Source of the DNA: JASHPR01 sp963739645
Lineage (GTDB): Bacteria > Actinomycetota > Actinomycetes > Streptosporangiales > Streptosporangiaceae
Reading direction: 5' to 3'
DNA length: 64,000 nucleotides
Assembly (NCBI GenBank): GCA_963739645.1
Contig: CAVUBM010000047.1
Coordinates: 117,993 to 181,992 of the forward strand
In this document: positions 17,896 to 26,741 of the stretch, one piece after another
Numbering within the stretch: position 1 is the stretch's first letter
Layout: the number at the start of each line of letters is the position of its first letter
Program-made: the position numbers and the translations under genes
The notes under the pieces: model-generated
Database searches by the model: none
The model's input: the letters and a program-made list of their open reading frames with translations, nothing else
What the model was told of the DNA's origin: nothing

Positions 17896-18927
17896 TCACT
17901 CGTCGTCGTCGTTGCGGCGGTTGTTGTTGCCGAGGTTCCCGAACAGCCGCGCGCCCGCGCCGGCCGCGGTCTCGGCCACCCCGCGGACCGCGCCGATGAG
18001 CGGGTCCGCGGACCGGCTCCAGGAGTCCTGGTAGGACTTGGCGGCGGCCTTCGCCTCCTCGCTCACGGAGGCGTCGCGGTCGTCCTCGCGGCGCGGGTAG
18101 GTGCCCGACAGGATCGTCCGGTAGTCACCCTCCGCGGCCCAGCGGTCCAGCTCGGCGAAGCGGATCACGGCGAACGGGTGCGTGTTGCCCTGCAGCTGCA
18201 GCAGCTTGAGCAGGCCATCGCGGACGTCGGGCACGGCGTCGTACTCGTGTGCCTGCTGGTGGAACGCGTCGTGGCTGAGCTCGGCCATGCTGGCGCCGCC
18301 CGCGGTCTTCATCAGCGCGCGCCGCGCCGCCTCCACGTCCTGCCCGGCCAGCAGGCCGGCCCGGTCGCAGGACAGCTCGGACTTGCGGTACCACTCCTCG
18401 AGGCCCCACACGATCCCCTGCAGCCCGAGGTAGACAAGCGCCATGAACGCCACCCGGCGGGCCAGGTTGATCAGGTGGAACAGCATGGTCCGGTACACGG
18501 CGTGCCCGGACAGCACGTGCCCGAGCTCGTGCCCGATGATGAATCGCATCTCCTCGGCGTCCATCAGCTCGACCATGCCGGTCGTGATCACGATGAACGG
18601 CTTGTCGGCGCCCAGCGTCATCGCGTTCACGAGCGGGTTCTGGCTGATGTACAGCTCGGGGACGACCGGCAGGTCGAGCACATAGCAGCCGTCGAGCATG
18701 GCCTGGTACAGCTGCGGGAACTGCTGGTCGGACGCGCGCACCGAGCTGGCCAGGAACATCAGCCGCAGGCTGCGGTCGTTGAACAGGCCAGCCAGGCGGC
18801 GGAGCAGGACATCGAAACCGGTGAGCTTGCGCAGCGCCACCAGGGCGGTGCGGTCCGCTGGGTGCTCGTAAGCACGGGAACTGATACCGGGGAGACGCAC
18901 CCGGGAGCGGTCGGGCACAGAAGTCAT
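17896..18927 (-). CDS. M48-family zinc metalloprotease
   Basis: An intact 343-residue protein with the zinc-protease motif HELGHVLSGH near residue 133 and the downstream glutamate region KSELSCDRAGLLAG that completes the M48 site. A hydrophobic segment after the motif (LINLARRVAFMALVYLGLQG) suggests membrane attachment, as in HtpX-like relatives. The C-terminal 80 residues are charged and end in NNNRRNDDDE, with no domain recognised. M48 proteases take part in membrane protein quality control (family knowledge). It starts at ATG 18927 and is divergent from the ligase at 19111. Its 3' end faces the DnaA-box-like cluster and the RNA candidate. Confidence 0.88.
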   Translation of the reverse strand: MTSVPDRSRVRLPGISSRAYEHPADRTALVALRKLTGFDVLLRRLAGLFNDRSLRLMFLASSVRASDQQFPQLYQAMLDGCYVLDLPVVPELYISQNPLVNAMTLGADKPFIVITTGMVELMDAEEMRFIIGHELGHVLSGHAVYRTMLFHLINLARRVAFMALVYLGLQGIVWGLEEWYRKSELSCDRAGLLAGQDVEAARRALMKTAGGASMAELSHDAFHQQAHEYDAVPDVRDGLLKLLQLQGNTHPFAVIRFAELDRWAAEGDYRTILSGTYPRREDDRDASVSEEAKAAAKSYQDSWSRSADPLIGAVRGVAETAAGAGARLFGNLGNNNRRNDDDE

Positions 18928-19110
18928 GGGGTCATGCTACGGCCAAACGCGCAATATCTCGATTCCGCGACCGTCACGGCGCTGTCGCGTCCCAGGCGGG
19001 GGCGCATTCCGGCGTCAGCGCCCTGTCCCCGCCCGGACCGGAGCCGCCCCGCCGCTACTCTGCTCGCCTGGGCGGGGGGTGATGGTGAGGGACCGCGGTG
19101 ACGGGAGACA

Positions 19111-20475
19111 ATGCAGCGCATGACTGACGTGGCGCCCATCTTCGAGCCCGAAGCCGAGTCGATGCCGGCCGAGCAGCGGGCCGGGCTGCAGCAGGAGCGG
19201 CTGCGCGACCTGGTCGACCGGCTGCTCGCCGCAAAGGGGGTGCAGGCCGAGCGGCTGAGCCAGGCCGGCATCACCGCCGGCGCCGACGTGGCGCTCACCG
19301 ATCTGGCCCGGCTGCCGATGACGGCTAAGGAAGATTTGTGGCGGGCGTATCCGTTCGGGATGTTCGCGGTCCCGCGGTCTGACGTCGTGGTCCTGCACGG
19401 ATCCAGCGGCACCGGCGGGCGGCCCACCCTGGTCGGGTACACGCGCGGCGATCTGCGGCTGTGGGCGCGGGTGTGCGCCCGGGCGCTGGCCGCGGCGGGG
19501 GCCGGGCCGGGCAGCATCGTCCACAACGCCTACGGCTACGGCCTGTTCACCGGCGGGCTCGGCATCCATCAGGGCGCGGTGGAGCTGGGCGCCACGGTGG
19601 TCCCGGTGTCCGGCGGGATGACCGCGCGGCAGGTGACGCTGCTGCGCGACCTGCAGCCGGACATCCTGACCTGCACGCCGTCATACGCGATCCGGCTCGG
19701 CGAGGCGCTGGCCGAGGCCGGGCTGCGGCCGGGGTCCGGGCTGCGGCTGACCGCGGGCCTGTTCGGCGCCGAGCCGTGGACCGACGCGCTGCGGGCCCGG
19801 ATCGAGGAACTGCTCGGCCTGCGCGCGCTCGACATCTACGGGCTGTCTGAGGTCATCGGGCCGGGCGTGGCGGCCGAGTGCGTGGTGGCCGCCGACGGGC
19901 TGCACGTCAACGAGGACCATTTCCTGGTCGAGGCGATCGAGCCGTCGTCCGGCCAGCCGGTGCCCGACGGCACCCCGGGCGAGCTGGTGTTCACCACGGT
20001 GACCAAGGAGGCGCTGCCGCTGCTGCGGTACCGGACCGGCGACATCGCCGCGCTGCGCCGCGGCACCTGCCCGTGCGGGCGGACCCTGGTCAAGATGAGC
20101 AAGATCACCGGCCGCAAGGACGACATGCTCGTCATCCGGGGCGTGAACGTGTACCCGAGCGAGGTCGAGCGCGTGCTGCTGGACGACCCGGCCATCGCCC
20201 CCGACTACCTTCTGGTGGTGGATGAGCGCGAGGCGCCGCTGCGCCTGATCGCGTGTTGTGAATACCGTACGCAACTGTCCGGGGCACTCCCCCGCGCCAG
20301 CGAGCTCGAGACGCGGCTGCGCGAGGCCCTCGGCGTGGGTGTGACGGTGAAGGTGCTCGAGGCGGGTTCGGTGCCGCGGACCGAGGTCGGCAAGGCGGTG
20401 CGGATCACAGCGGTGGGCCGGCGGCGAGCCGCCGCTGCCGGGACTCGCCTGAGCCATCTAGAGTCACCTTCATGA
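19111..20475 (+). CDS. Phenylacetate-CoA ligase family protein (PaaK-like)
   Basis: An intact 454-residue adenylate-forming enzyme. The nucleotide-binding motif HGSSGTGGRPTLVGYT is near residue 94, IYGLSEVIGPG near 247, and RYRTGDIAALRRGTCPCGRT with KITGRKDDMLVIRGVNVYPS near 310-345, giving the PaaK signature with its cysteine pair. These enzymes make aryl-CoA thioesters from aromatic acids with ATP and CoA (family knowledge). No other phenylacetate genes are nearby, so the natural substrate is uncertain. ATG 19120 is an alternative start. The TGA stop overlaps the nadD ATG (ATGA at 20472-20475), which indicates translational coupling to an NAD-biosynthesis gene. Confidence 0.88.
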   Translation: MQRMTDVAPIFEPEAESMPAEQRAGLQQERLRDLVDRLLAAKGVQAERLSQAGITAGADVALTDLARLPMTAKEDLWRAYPFGMFAVPRSDVVVLHGSSGTGGRPTLVGYTRGDLRLWARVCARALAAAGAGPGSIVHNAYGYGLFTGGLGIHQGAVELGATVVPVSGGMTARQVTLLRDLQPDILTCTPSYAIRLGEALAEAGLRPGSGLRLTAGLFGAEPWTDALRARIEELLGLRALDIYGLSEVIGPGVAAECVVAADGLHVNEDHFLVEAIEPSSGQPVPDGTPGELVFTTVTKEALPLLRYRTGDIAALRRGTCPCGRTLVKMSKITGRKDDMLVIRGVNVYPSEVERVLLDDPAIAPDYLLVVDEREAPLRLIACCEYRTQLSGALPRASELETRLREALGVGVTVKVLEAGSVPRTEVGKAVRITAVGRRRAAAAGTRLSHLESPS

Positions 20476-21083
20476 ACGCCGGGCAAACGGCCGCACGCAT
20501 CGGCGTGATGGGCGGCACGTTCGACCCCATCCACCACGGGCACCTGGTCGCCGCGAGCGAGGTCGGGCACTTCTTCTCGCTGGACGAGGTCATCTTCGTG
20601 CCGACCGGGCAGCCCTGGCAGAAGGACGGCCGCGAGGTCTCCGCGGCCGAGGACCGGTACCTGATGACCGTGATCGCGACCGCGTCGAACCCGCGGTTCT
20701 CGGTCAGCCGGGTGGACATCGACCGGCCCGGCCCGACGTACACCATCGACACGCTGCGGGAGTTGCGCACGATCCGGCCGGACGCCGATCTGTTCTTCAT
20801 CACCGGCGCGGACGCGCTGGCGCAGATCATGACGTGGCAGGATGCCGACGAACTGTTCAAACTGGCGCATTTCGTCGGGTGCACCCGGCCCGGGCACCAT
20901 CTGAGCGGCGCGGGCCTGCCCAACGACCGGGTCAGCCTGATCGAGATCCCGGCGCTCTCGATCTCCTCGACCACGTGCCGGGAGCGGGTCGGGGCGGGCG
21001 TGCCGATCTGGTACCTGGTTCCGGACGGGATCGTGCAGTACATCTCCAAGCGGGGGCTCTACCGGCACGGGAACCGCGGCTGA
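20472..21083 (+). CDS. nadD: Nicotinate-nucleotide adenylyltransferase
   Basis: An intact 203-residue enzyme that converts nicotinate mononucleotide and ATP to deamido-NAD in NAD synthesis. The nucleotidyltransferase motif GGTFDPIHHGHL is at residues 14-25 and the second signature ISSTTCRERV is near residue 165. The length matches the family. It overlaps the PaaK-like gene by four bases. About 150 bp downstream begins rsfS, the common actinobacterial neighbour, followed by a histidine phosphatase as in mycobacteria. Confidence 0.96.
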   Translation: MNAGQTAARIGVMGGTFDPIHHGHLVAASEVGHFFSLDEVIFVPTGQPWQKDGREVSAAEDRYLMTVIATASNPRFSVSRVDIDRPGPTYTIDTLRELRTIRPDADLFFITGADALAQIMTWQDADELFKLAHFVGCTRPGHHLSGAGLPNDRVSLIEIPALSISSTTCRERVGAGVPIWYLVPDGIVQYISKRGLYRHGNRG

Positions 21084-21232
21084 GCACCGCCCCGCGACAC
21101 GGCCGGGCGGGCCGAGGCGCCAAAGTCGGCTTATCTGGTGTTGCGGGATACCCTGAACTGCGTCGTGCCACGTCGGGCGCTGATGTGCGATGGTAGATAG
21201 CAGGGCTCACCAGAGGAGGACGAGCAGCACAC

Positions 21233-21652
21233 GTGACCGCCACTGAGAGGGCTGTCGAGCTTGTGCAGGTTGCCGCGGGGGCAGCGGCAGACAAGCTGGC
21301 GACAGACATCATCGCCTACGACGTGAGCGAGCAGCTCGTCATCACTGACGCGTTCCTGCTCTGCTCGGCCTCCAACGACCGCCAGGTCCGGGCGATCGTT
21401 GACGAGATAGAGGAAAAGCTGCGCCGGATGGGCGCCAAGCCGATCCGCCGCGAGGGCGAGCGGGAGGGGCGCTGGGTGCTGCTGGATTACATCGACGTGG
21501 TCATCCACGTGCAGCACTCCGAGGAACGCGTCTATTACGCGCTGGAGCGGCTCTGGAAGGACTGCCCGCAGATACCGCTGCCCGAGCCCGCCATCGCGGG
21601 CGGGGCGCGCCGCCCCGGCCCGGCAGACCCGTCCGGCCGCGGGCAGCGCTGA
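21233..21652 (+). CDS. rsfS: Ribosome silencing factor
   Basis: An intact 139-residue RsfS/YbeB/Iojap protein that binds L14 and prevents 30S-50S joining under starvation (family knowledge). The sequence has DIIAYDVSEQLVITDAFLLC, SNDRQVRAIVDEIEEKLR and WVLLDYIDVVIHVQHSEERV followed by YYALERLWKD, all conserved in the family. GTG 21233 follows GAGGAGG. A short Pro/Gly-rich tail ends at TGA 21652, two bases before the next gene, so the phosphatase is cotranscribed. Confidence 0.96.
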   Translation: MTATERAVELVQVAAGAAADKLATDIIAYDVSEQLVITDAFLLCSASNDRQVRAIVDEIEEKLRRMGAKPIRREGEREGRWVLLDYIDVVIHVQHSEERVYYALERLWKDCPQIPLPEPAIAGGARRPGPADPSGRGQR

Positions 21653-21654
21653 TC

Positions 21655-22389
21655 GTGGCAGGCCGAGAGCCGGGCGCCACGGGCGCCGGGCCAGAGCGTG
21701 TTCCACCCGTGGTGAGGCTCGTACTCTGGCGGCACGGGCAGACCACCTGGAACGCCCAGCGACGGTTCCAGGGCCACGCCGATGTCCCTATGGACGAGAC
21801 CGGCCACGAGCAAGCGCGTAATGCCGCCCGCTACATCGCCGCCCTGCGGCCCGGGGCCATCTTCTCCTCCGACCTCGCCCGCGCGACCGAAACCGCGGAG
21901 TACCTGGCCCGGCTCACCGGGCTGCCGGTGCAGTTCGACAAGGACCTGCGCGAGCGCGGTGGCGGTTCCTGGGAGGGCCTGACCAACACGGAGATCCAGG
22001 AGCGGTACCCGGAGGCGTACGCCGCCTGGATCCCGTCGGACGGAGAGTCGGTCACCGCGGTCGCCGACCGGGCCGCGGCCGCGTTCGAGCGGATCGCGGG
22101 CGGCCTGGACGACGGGTCGGTCGCCGTCCTGGTCAGCCATGGGGCCGCGATCAACCTCGGCATCTCCCGGCTGCTCGGCCTGCCGGAGCGCATCCGCGTG
22201 CTCGGCCCGCTCGGCAACTGCGCCTGGTCGGTCCTCGGCCGGCGGGACGGCCACTGGCGGCTGCTCGAGCACAACGTCGGCCGGCTGCCCGAGCAGGTCC
22301 CGGAGCCGGTGGAGGAGGCGACCGTCGGGCCGGAGCAGGCGCCGCTGGCTGGCTCGGCACCCGAACCCGCGCCCGGACGCGCCCACTGA
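21655..22389 (+). CDS. Histidine phosphatase (phosphoglycerate mutase superfamily)
   Basis: A 244-residue protein with the catalytic LWRHGQTTWN near residue 24, the acid region DLRERGGGSWEG and the second histidine motif LVSHGAAIN near residue 160. In mycobacteria the gene after rsfS encodes glucosyl-3-phosphoglycerate phosphatase, and the order here is the same, so that activity is a reasonable inference. The C-terminus (about 30 residues) is Pro/Glu-rich and not conserved in the fold. The GTG start at 21655 gives a 20-residue leader before the domain; a start at GTG 21709 closer to the RHG motif is possible. Confidence 0.88.
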   Translation: MAGREPGATGAGPERVPPVVRLVLWRHGQTTWNAQRRFQGHADVPMDETGHEQARNAARYIAALRPGAIFSSDLARATETAEYLARLTGLPVQFDKDLRERGGGSWEGLTNTEIQERYPEAYAAWIPSDGESVTAVADRAAAAFERIAGGLDDGSVAVLVSHGAAINLGISRLLGLPERIRVLGPLGNCAWSVLGRRDGHWRLLEHNVGRLPEQVPEPVEEATVGPEQAPLAGSAPEPAPGRAH

Positions 22390-22443
22390 CCGGTTTCCTA
22401 TACACTGGCGTGGCGCCGGGGCTGGTACGTCCCCAGCCACCGC

Positions 22444-22516
<73 letters not shown>

Positions 22517-23215
22517 CCTCGCGACTTTCCAGCAGGTCACAGGCTCGCTTAGCGATCAAGCACCGGGATCTGATCTTCCCGGTCTCTGGTTACGGTGCGT
22601 TATAGCGGCTGGCCATCCCGTAAGTCATCCTGACTGGCACGTGCATCATGACCGCCCTCAGCGGCAGAGCCCGGGGTCGAAAACGACCTCGGGACCAAAG
22701 GCGATGCCGATTTTGAGCCGGATTGATAAAAATGTCAGGTAGACTCGTAGGCACTACTCCGAGTCACCAGAGGCCCGCCCGGAGGTACGAGCGAAGACCA
22801 GGGTCTGCGAATCCCAGGGACTCGCGTGATAGTACTCAACTCATGCGGTCAGCGACGGGCAGCACCGCCGGGGAAGAGAAGAGATCATGGCCGCGATCAA
22901 GACGGTAAAGGCCGCGCCTCGCAGCTCATCACAGAATGGCATACCTGAGCCTGTGTTCTATGTGTACCGGGAGCAGAAGCGCCTTAATAGATATGCCGCC
23001 CGTACAGCTCGGCGAAATGCCGACGGATGGTGGCAGCCGCTTGTTCTCGCGGACGGTTCGGACGAAGCGTCCGGCGTAGCACCTCGCCTGTTGGGCTCGA
23101 ATACACGATCATCAGATTGACCTGCCTCTTGGCGTGACAGTGCGGGGCTGGCGGGTAGGCGCCGTCCGCGACGCACCTGGATGCCAAAACGGGAAATTGG
23201 CGGTCTCAGCTTGAG
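22517..23215. other. 700-bp region after tRNA-Ala without a convincing gene
   Basis: Base composition is visibly lower in GC than the flanks, and codon bias in every frame is poor. Short open frames exist on both strands; one at 22887-23120 is listed separately. No repeat of the tRNA 3' end that would mark an integration site was seen within the window. It may be a decayed region or hold the promoter of the regulator that follows. Confidence 0.5.
22887..23120 (+). CDS. Small hypothetical ORF, weakly supported
   Basis: A 77-residue frame starting MAAIKTVKAAPRSSSQNG, with GAAGAGA a few bases before the ATG. It has a basic N-terminus, a central FYVYREQKRLNRYAARTARR stretch and no recognisable domain. 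Third-position GC is lower than in neighbouring genes. It overlaps an antisense frame (22984-23187) of similar quality, so only one of them, or neither, is likely to be real. Confidence 0.2.
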   Translation: MAAIKTVKAAPRSSSQNGIPEPVFYVYREQKRLNRYAARTARRNADGWWQPLVLADGSDEASGVAPRLLGSNTRSSD

Positions 23216-23323
23216 ATGACTGCCGACGGAGTCGCGCTTACTGTGGAGGCATGGCGCAAACTTCTAGTGCCACGCGGGTCCGGCCGAGCCCGCGACAGCA
23301 GTAATGGCAGGCCAGGGCGAGGT

Positions 23324-25141
23324 ATGTCACGCGGAGCAAGCTTCCGGCCGAAGGTGACCGACGACGCCCAGCTGGCCGAGGCCAGGGAGCGTTTCCTGAC
23401 GGCGGAGTCCATCAAGCCGGACCGGGTGCGCGACACGATTCTGGCTTCCTGGTGGCGCTCACGGGAGTGGCATGTCGCGGCCGACCGCATCGAGCTGTCC
23501 TACGTCCGCGATCCCGATCTCGACACCCCGCTGACCCGCAACGCCTTGCCAGTGCTCACGAACCTGCGTGAGAGTCTGGACGGCCAGCCGATCAGCATCA
23601 TCCTCACCGATGCGCGCGGCGTGGTGCTCTCCCGGCTGACTGCCGACCACGATCTGGAGCGGCACCTCGACAGCGTTCAGCTAGCGCCGGGTTTCAGCTA
23701 CGCCGAGGAGTTCGTCGGTACCAACGGGATCGGCACGGCGCTGGAGCGCGGCGAAGCGGCGCACGTGTTCGGACACGAGCACTACGCCGAACACCTCGAG
23801 GACCTTTCCTGCGCCGGGGTGCCAATCCGCCATCCGATCTCCGGCAAGGCGATGGGGGCGGTGGACTTGACGTGCTGGCGCAGTGACGCCGACCGGCTGC
23901 TGATCGCGCTGGCCAAGTCGACCGCTGAGCAGATCACGCAGGCGCTGCTCAATGACAGCGGCGCGCGGGAGTTCCAGTTGCTGCACGAGTATCTGCGGGC
24001 TTGCCGGCACACTCCCGGGATCGTCTTCGCGCTGACCAACGACTTGGTGCTGATGAACGATTACGCCCGGGACGTGCTCGACCCCGGCGACCAGGTCGCA
24101 CTTCTCGGGCATGCAGCCGAGACGCTGGCCGACGACCACACTGGTCCCGTGGATGTCGAGCTGCCCACCGGGGCCAAGGCGCGGATGTACTGCCGGCCGC
24201 TGCGCGGGCAGGGTCAGCAGCGACTCGTTGGCGGCATCGTGCATGTGAAGCTGCTCGAGCTGGCCAGCAGGCCAGCGGTCGATGCCGGGGCAGGGTCGCG
24301 GGCCCGGAGGCTCGCGCCCGGCCTGGTCGGCTCCGGCCCGCTGTGGCTGCGCGGGTGCCGTCAGGTAGATGCGGCCTACGCCTCGGGCGAGTGGCTTTCC
24401 CTGGAGGGCGAGCCCGGGGTCGGCAAGCTGGCGCTGCTCCGGGCTGTCCACCAGCGCCGCAATCCGGCCGGCCCGTTCCATGTGCTGGACGCCGCCGAAG
24501 CCGGTGATCACGACTGGATGGTGCGGGTGCTGGGCGAACTGCTCGAGGGCGAGGGAAGCCTGGTCATCCAGCACGTTGACCGGCTCAGCGCCGTGCGGCT
24601 GCAGGCGCTGTGGCTAGCGCTGGAGCAAGCGCTAGCCGCGGGCAGGAAGCAAGTGCTCTGGGTTGCGGTCACGCTCAGCCAGAGCCTGGTCAGCGGCGAC
24701 CTCGCTGGCCTGCTGAAGTTCTTCCCTGGCGCTGTGGAGCTTCCCCCACTCCGCCACCACATCGAGGACCTGCACGAGCTCGTGCCGTTCTTCCTGGCCA
24801 AGTTGAGCCCTCACGGCCCGCTGGTCTGCTCGCCCGAGGCGATGCAGCTTCTGCTGCGATCCGGCTGGCCGGGCAACACCGGGCAGCTCCTGCAGGTCCT
24901 CAGGCGGGTCGGCCAGCACCGGCGCAGCGGGACCATCTATCCGGGTGACCTGCCGCCGGAGTGCTGGAGCGTGAGCCGCCGGCTGCTCAGCCCGCTGGAG
25001 TCGATGGAGCGCGACGCAATCGTGCAGAGCCTGCTGGACTACGACGGCAGCAAGGTCAAAGCGGCGGAATCACTGGGGATGTCACGCGCGACGATCTACC
25101 GCAAGGTCCACGAGTATGGGATCGTCACCCCGGCCAGCTGA
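23324..25141 (+). CDS. GAF-domain Fis-type regulator with degenerate AAA+ module
   Basis: From ATG 23324 (605 residues; ATG 23216 would add 36) this resembles AcoR/sigma-54 activator architecture. An N-terminal sensor contains a GAF-like region with GFSYAEEFVGTNGIGTALE and PIRHPISGKAMGAVDLTCW. A central ATPase-like region has only a remnant Walker A, EGEPGVGKLALLR, and no GAFTGA loop. A C-terminal Fis-type helix-turn-helix reads KAAESLGMSRATIYRKVHEYG. Loss of GAFTGA means it should not remodel sigma-54 holoenzyme, which actinobacteria lack anyway, so it probably acts as a conventional DNA-binding regulator. The targets may be the transport/stress genes that follow. The promoter is unknown. 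Confidence 0.8.
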   Translation: MSRGASFRPKVTDDAQLAEARERFLTAESIKPDRVRDTILASWWRSREWHVAADRIELSYVRDPDLDTPLTRNALPVLTNLRESLDGQPISIILTDARGVVLSRLTADHDLERHLDSVQLAPGFSYAEEFVGTNGIGTALERGEAAHVFGHEHYAEHLEDLSCAGVPIRHPISGKAMGAVDLTCWRSDADRLLIALAKSTAEQITQALLNDSGAREFQLLHEYLRACRHTPGIVFALTNDLVLMNDYARDVLDPGDQVALLGHAAETLADDHTGPVDVELPTGAKARMYCRPLRGQGQQRLVGGIVHVKLLELASRPAVDAGAGSRARRLAPGLVGSGPLWLRGCRQVDAAYASGEWLSLEGEPGVGKLALLRAVHQRRNPAGPFHVLDAAEAGDHDWMVRVLGELLEGEGSLVIQHVDRLSAVRLQALWLALEQALAAGRKQVLWVAVTLSQSLVSGDLAGLLKFFPGAVELPPLRHHIEDLHELVPFFLAKLSPHGPLVCSPEAMQLLLRSGWPGNTGQLLQVLRRVGQHRRSGTIYPGDLPPECWSVSRRLLSPLESMERDAIVQSLLDYDGSKVKAAESLGMSRATIYRKVHEYGIVTPAS

Positions 25142-25153
25142 CCGGCCCGCGCA

Positions 25154-26575
25154 TCATGGTGTTTCCTCGTGTGCCCCGGAGTCGCCGCCTGTGGTCCGGG
25201 TGAACGTGAGTGCCTGGTGGCGCAACTGTGCCCAGTCCAGGGGCGGCCGCGGCTCGGGGACGCCTGGCCGGTCGCGCGGGACCCGCACCCGCAGCGACAG
25301 GGGGTGGATCGTGCAGCGCACGGGGGTGGGCATCAGCACTGATTCGCCGTCGATCCCGACCGGGATCTGCGGCTGGTCGGCGTCGATGACGACCTCGCGC
25401 GCGGTGAGCACGGTGACGCTGCGCGAACGCGCGGCCTTGCGCAGCAGCCCGGCTGCCTGGGCGGCATTCTCGATCTTGACGCCGACGATGCCCAGCACTC
25501 CCTGGTCGAGCCGGGTGCGCCGGCCCAGGCCGGCGATGTCGTCGGTCTCATACGGGTTGTTGCTCACCAGCACCGCTTGCGGCCCGTCGAGTACAACCTG
25601 CCCGTCGACTCGGACCACCAGGTGGGCTCCCTGATGGCCGTTCAGCAGGTCGGGGAGCATCTGAAGCGCGGTGCCGGACTTGTCGTCGCGGTAGGCGGGG
25701 CTCTGCACGACCTGGGCGTAGGCTCCGAACGAGGCGTTGTTGACGAACGTGCGGCCGCCGATCACGCCGAGGTCGATGCGTAGCTCCACGCCGTCGGTGA
25801 GTGCATCCAGGCAGCTGGCAGGGTCGTCACGGTCCAGCCCCAGATCGAGGGCGAAGTGGTTGCGGGTGCCCGCCGAGATCACCAGCATCGGGACATCCCG
25901 CCCGGCGGCGATGCCCGCGACGAGAGCCTGGGTTCCGTCGCCGCCTGCCACCCCGAGCAGGTCGGCGCCGGCGTCTACCGCCTGGCGCGCCAGGGCGGCT
26001 ACGTCCACCACTTCGGGACCTTCGAGCAGGGTCACCTCGGCGCCGAGCGCGACGGCCTTGTCCCTGAGCCCGAACTTCGCGACCTTCCCCCCGCCCGACC
26101 TGGGGTTCATGATCACAAAGGGCTGCCGCTGTGGCGGCGCCGCATCTTCGCGCGGTTTCGCCGGGGAGCGGCCACTGGTCAGTGCCGCGCGTCCCGCGGC
26201 CACAGCCCCTGCCGCGAGCACGACGCTGAGCGCGATCTCCCACAGCAGCCCGGCGACGATGTACACCACGATCACGGCCACCGGCGCGGCGACCAGGACC
26301 GCGCACGCGAGCCAGCGCACGATCCCGCGGTTAGACAGGAACCACCATGCCGCCGCACAGGTGATGGCCAGTCCCGCGAAACCCACGAGCAGCGCGGTGA
26401 TGCTCTTCAGCGCCCCGGACAGCAGGATAACCACCACCGCAGCGAACGCGGCGGCGAATGCGAGCCGGGCCAGCCAACGCTGGCCCCGGCTGACCTGGGC
26501 CGGTGTCCCCCCGGCACCCGTTCCGCCCGGCGGGCCGTCGCCCCGCGCGGTCACGCCACCGGCCTTGTGCGTCAT
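25154..26575 (-). CDS. Diacylglycerol/sphingosine kinase-like protein with N-terminal membrane segments
   Basis: A 473-residue protein. Residues 30-150 hold about four hydrophobic segments (LLSGALKSITALLVGFAGLA and others). From about 165 a DAG-kinase catalytic domain follows: IMNPRSGGGKVAKFGL, the nucleotide motif GVAGGDGTQALVAGIA and the product-site region FVNNASFGAYAQVV. These kinases phosphorylate lipid or related alcohols at the membrane (family knowledge); the acceptor is unknown. GGGAGGA precedes ATG 26575. It converges on the GAF regulator with 12 bp between stops and lies downstream of PPK2 on the same strand. Confidence 0.85.
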   Translation of the reverse strand: MTHKAGGVTARGDGPPGGTGAGGTPAQVSRGQRWLARLAFAAAFAAVVVILLSGALKSITALLVGFAGLAITCAAAWWFLSNRGIVRWLACAVLVAAPVAVIVVYIVAGLLWEIALSVVLAAGAVAAGRAALTSGRSPAKPREDAAPPQRQPFVIMNPRSGGGKVAKFGLRDKAVALGAEVTLLEGPEVVDVAALARQAVDAGADLLGVAGGDGTQALVAGIAAGRDVPMLVISAGTRNHFALDLGLDRDDPASCLDALTDGVELRIDLGVIGGRTFVNNASFGAYAQVVQSPAYRDDKSGTALQMLPDLLNGHQGAHLVVRVDGQVVLDGPQAVLVSNNPYETDDIAGLGRRTRLDQGVLGIVGVKIENAAQAAGLLRKAARSRSVTVLTAREVVIDADQPQIPVGIDGESVLMPTPVRCTIHPLSLRVRVPRDRPGVPEPRPPLDWAQLRHQALTFTRTTGGDSGAHEETP

Positions 26576-26741
26576 ATCTGTCCTCCCGACTCTCGCCAAC
26601 GCCGCCGCCGCGAAGACTCGTCTCTCATAGAGAGTCAAGCCGATCTCGGCCCGGTGCGCACCCACGCCGAGTGAAACGCGGCGGCTGGGGTGATGCCGTG
26701 GCTCCGTGCTCGCCGTTGTCCCCTCGGCCTCACGTTGCTGT

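Noticed and set aside
22723..22908. 61-residue plus-strand ORF after tRNA-Ala
   Set aside because: There is no ribosome site, its composition is Arg/Ser-rich, and it runs through a lower-GC region with no codon bias.
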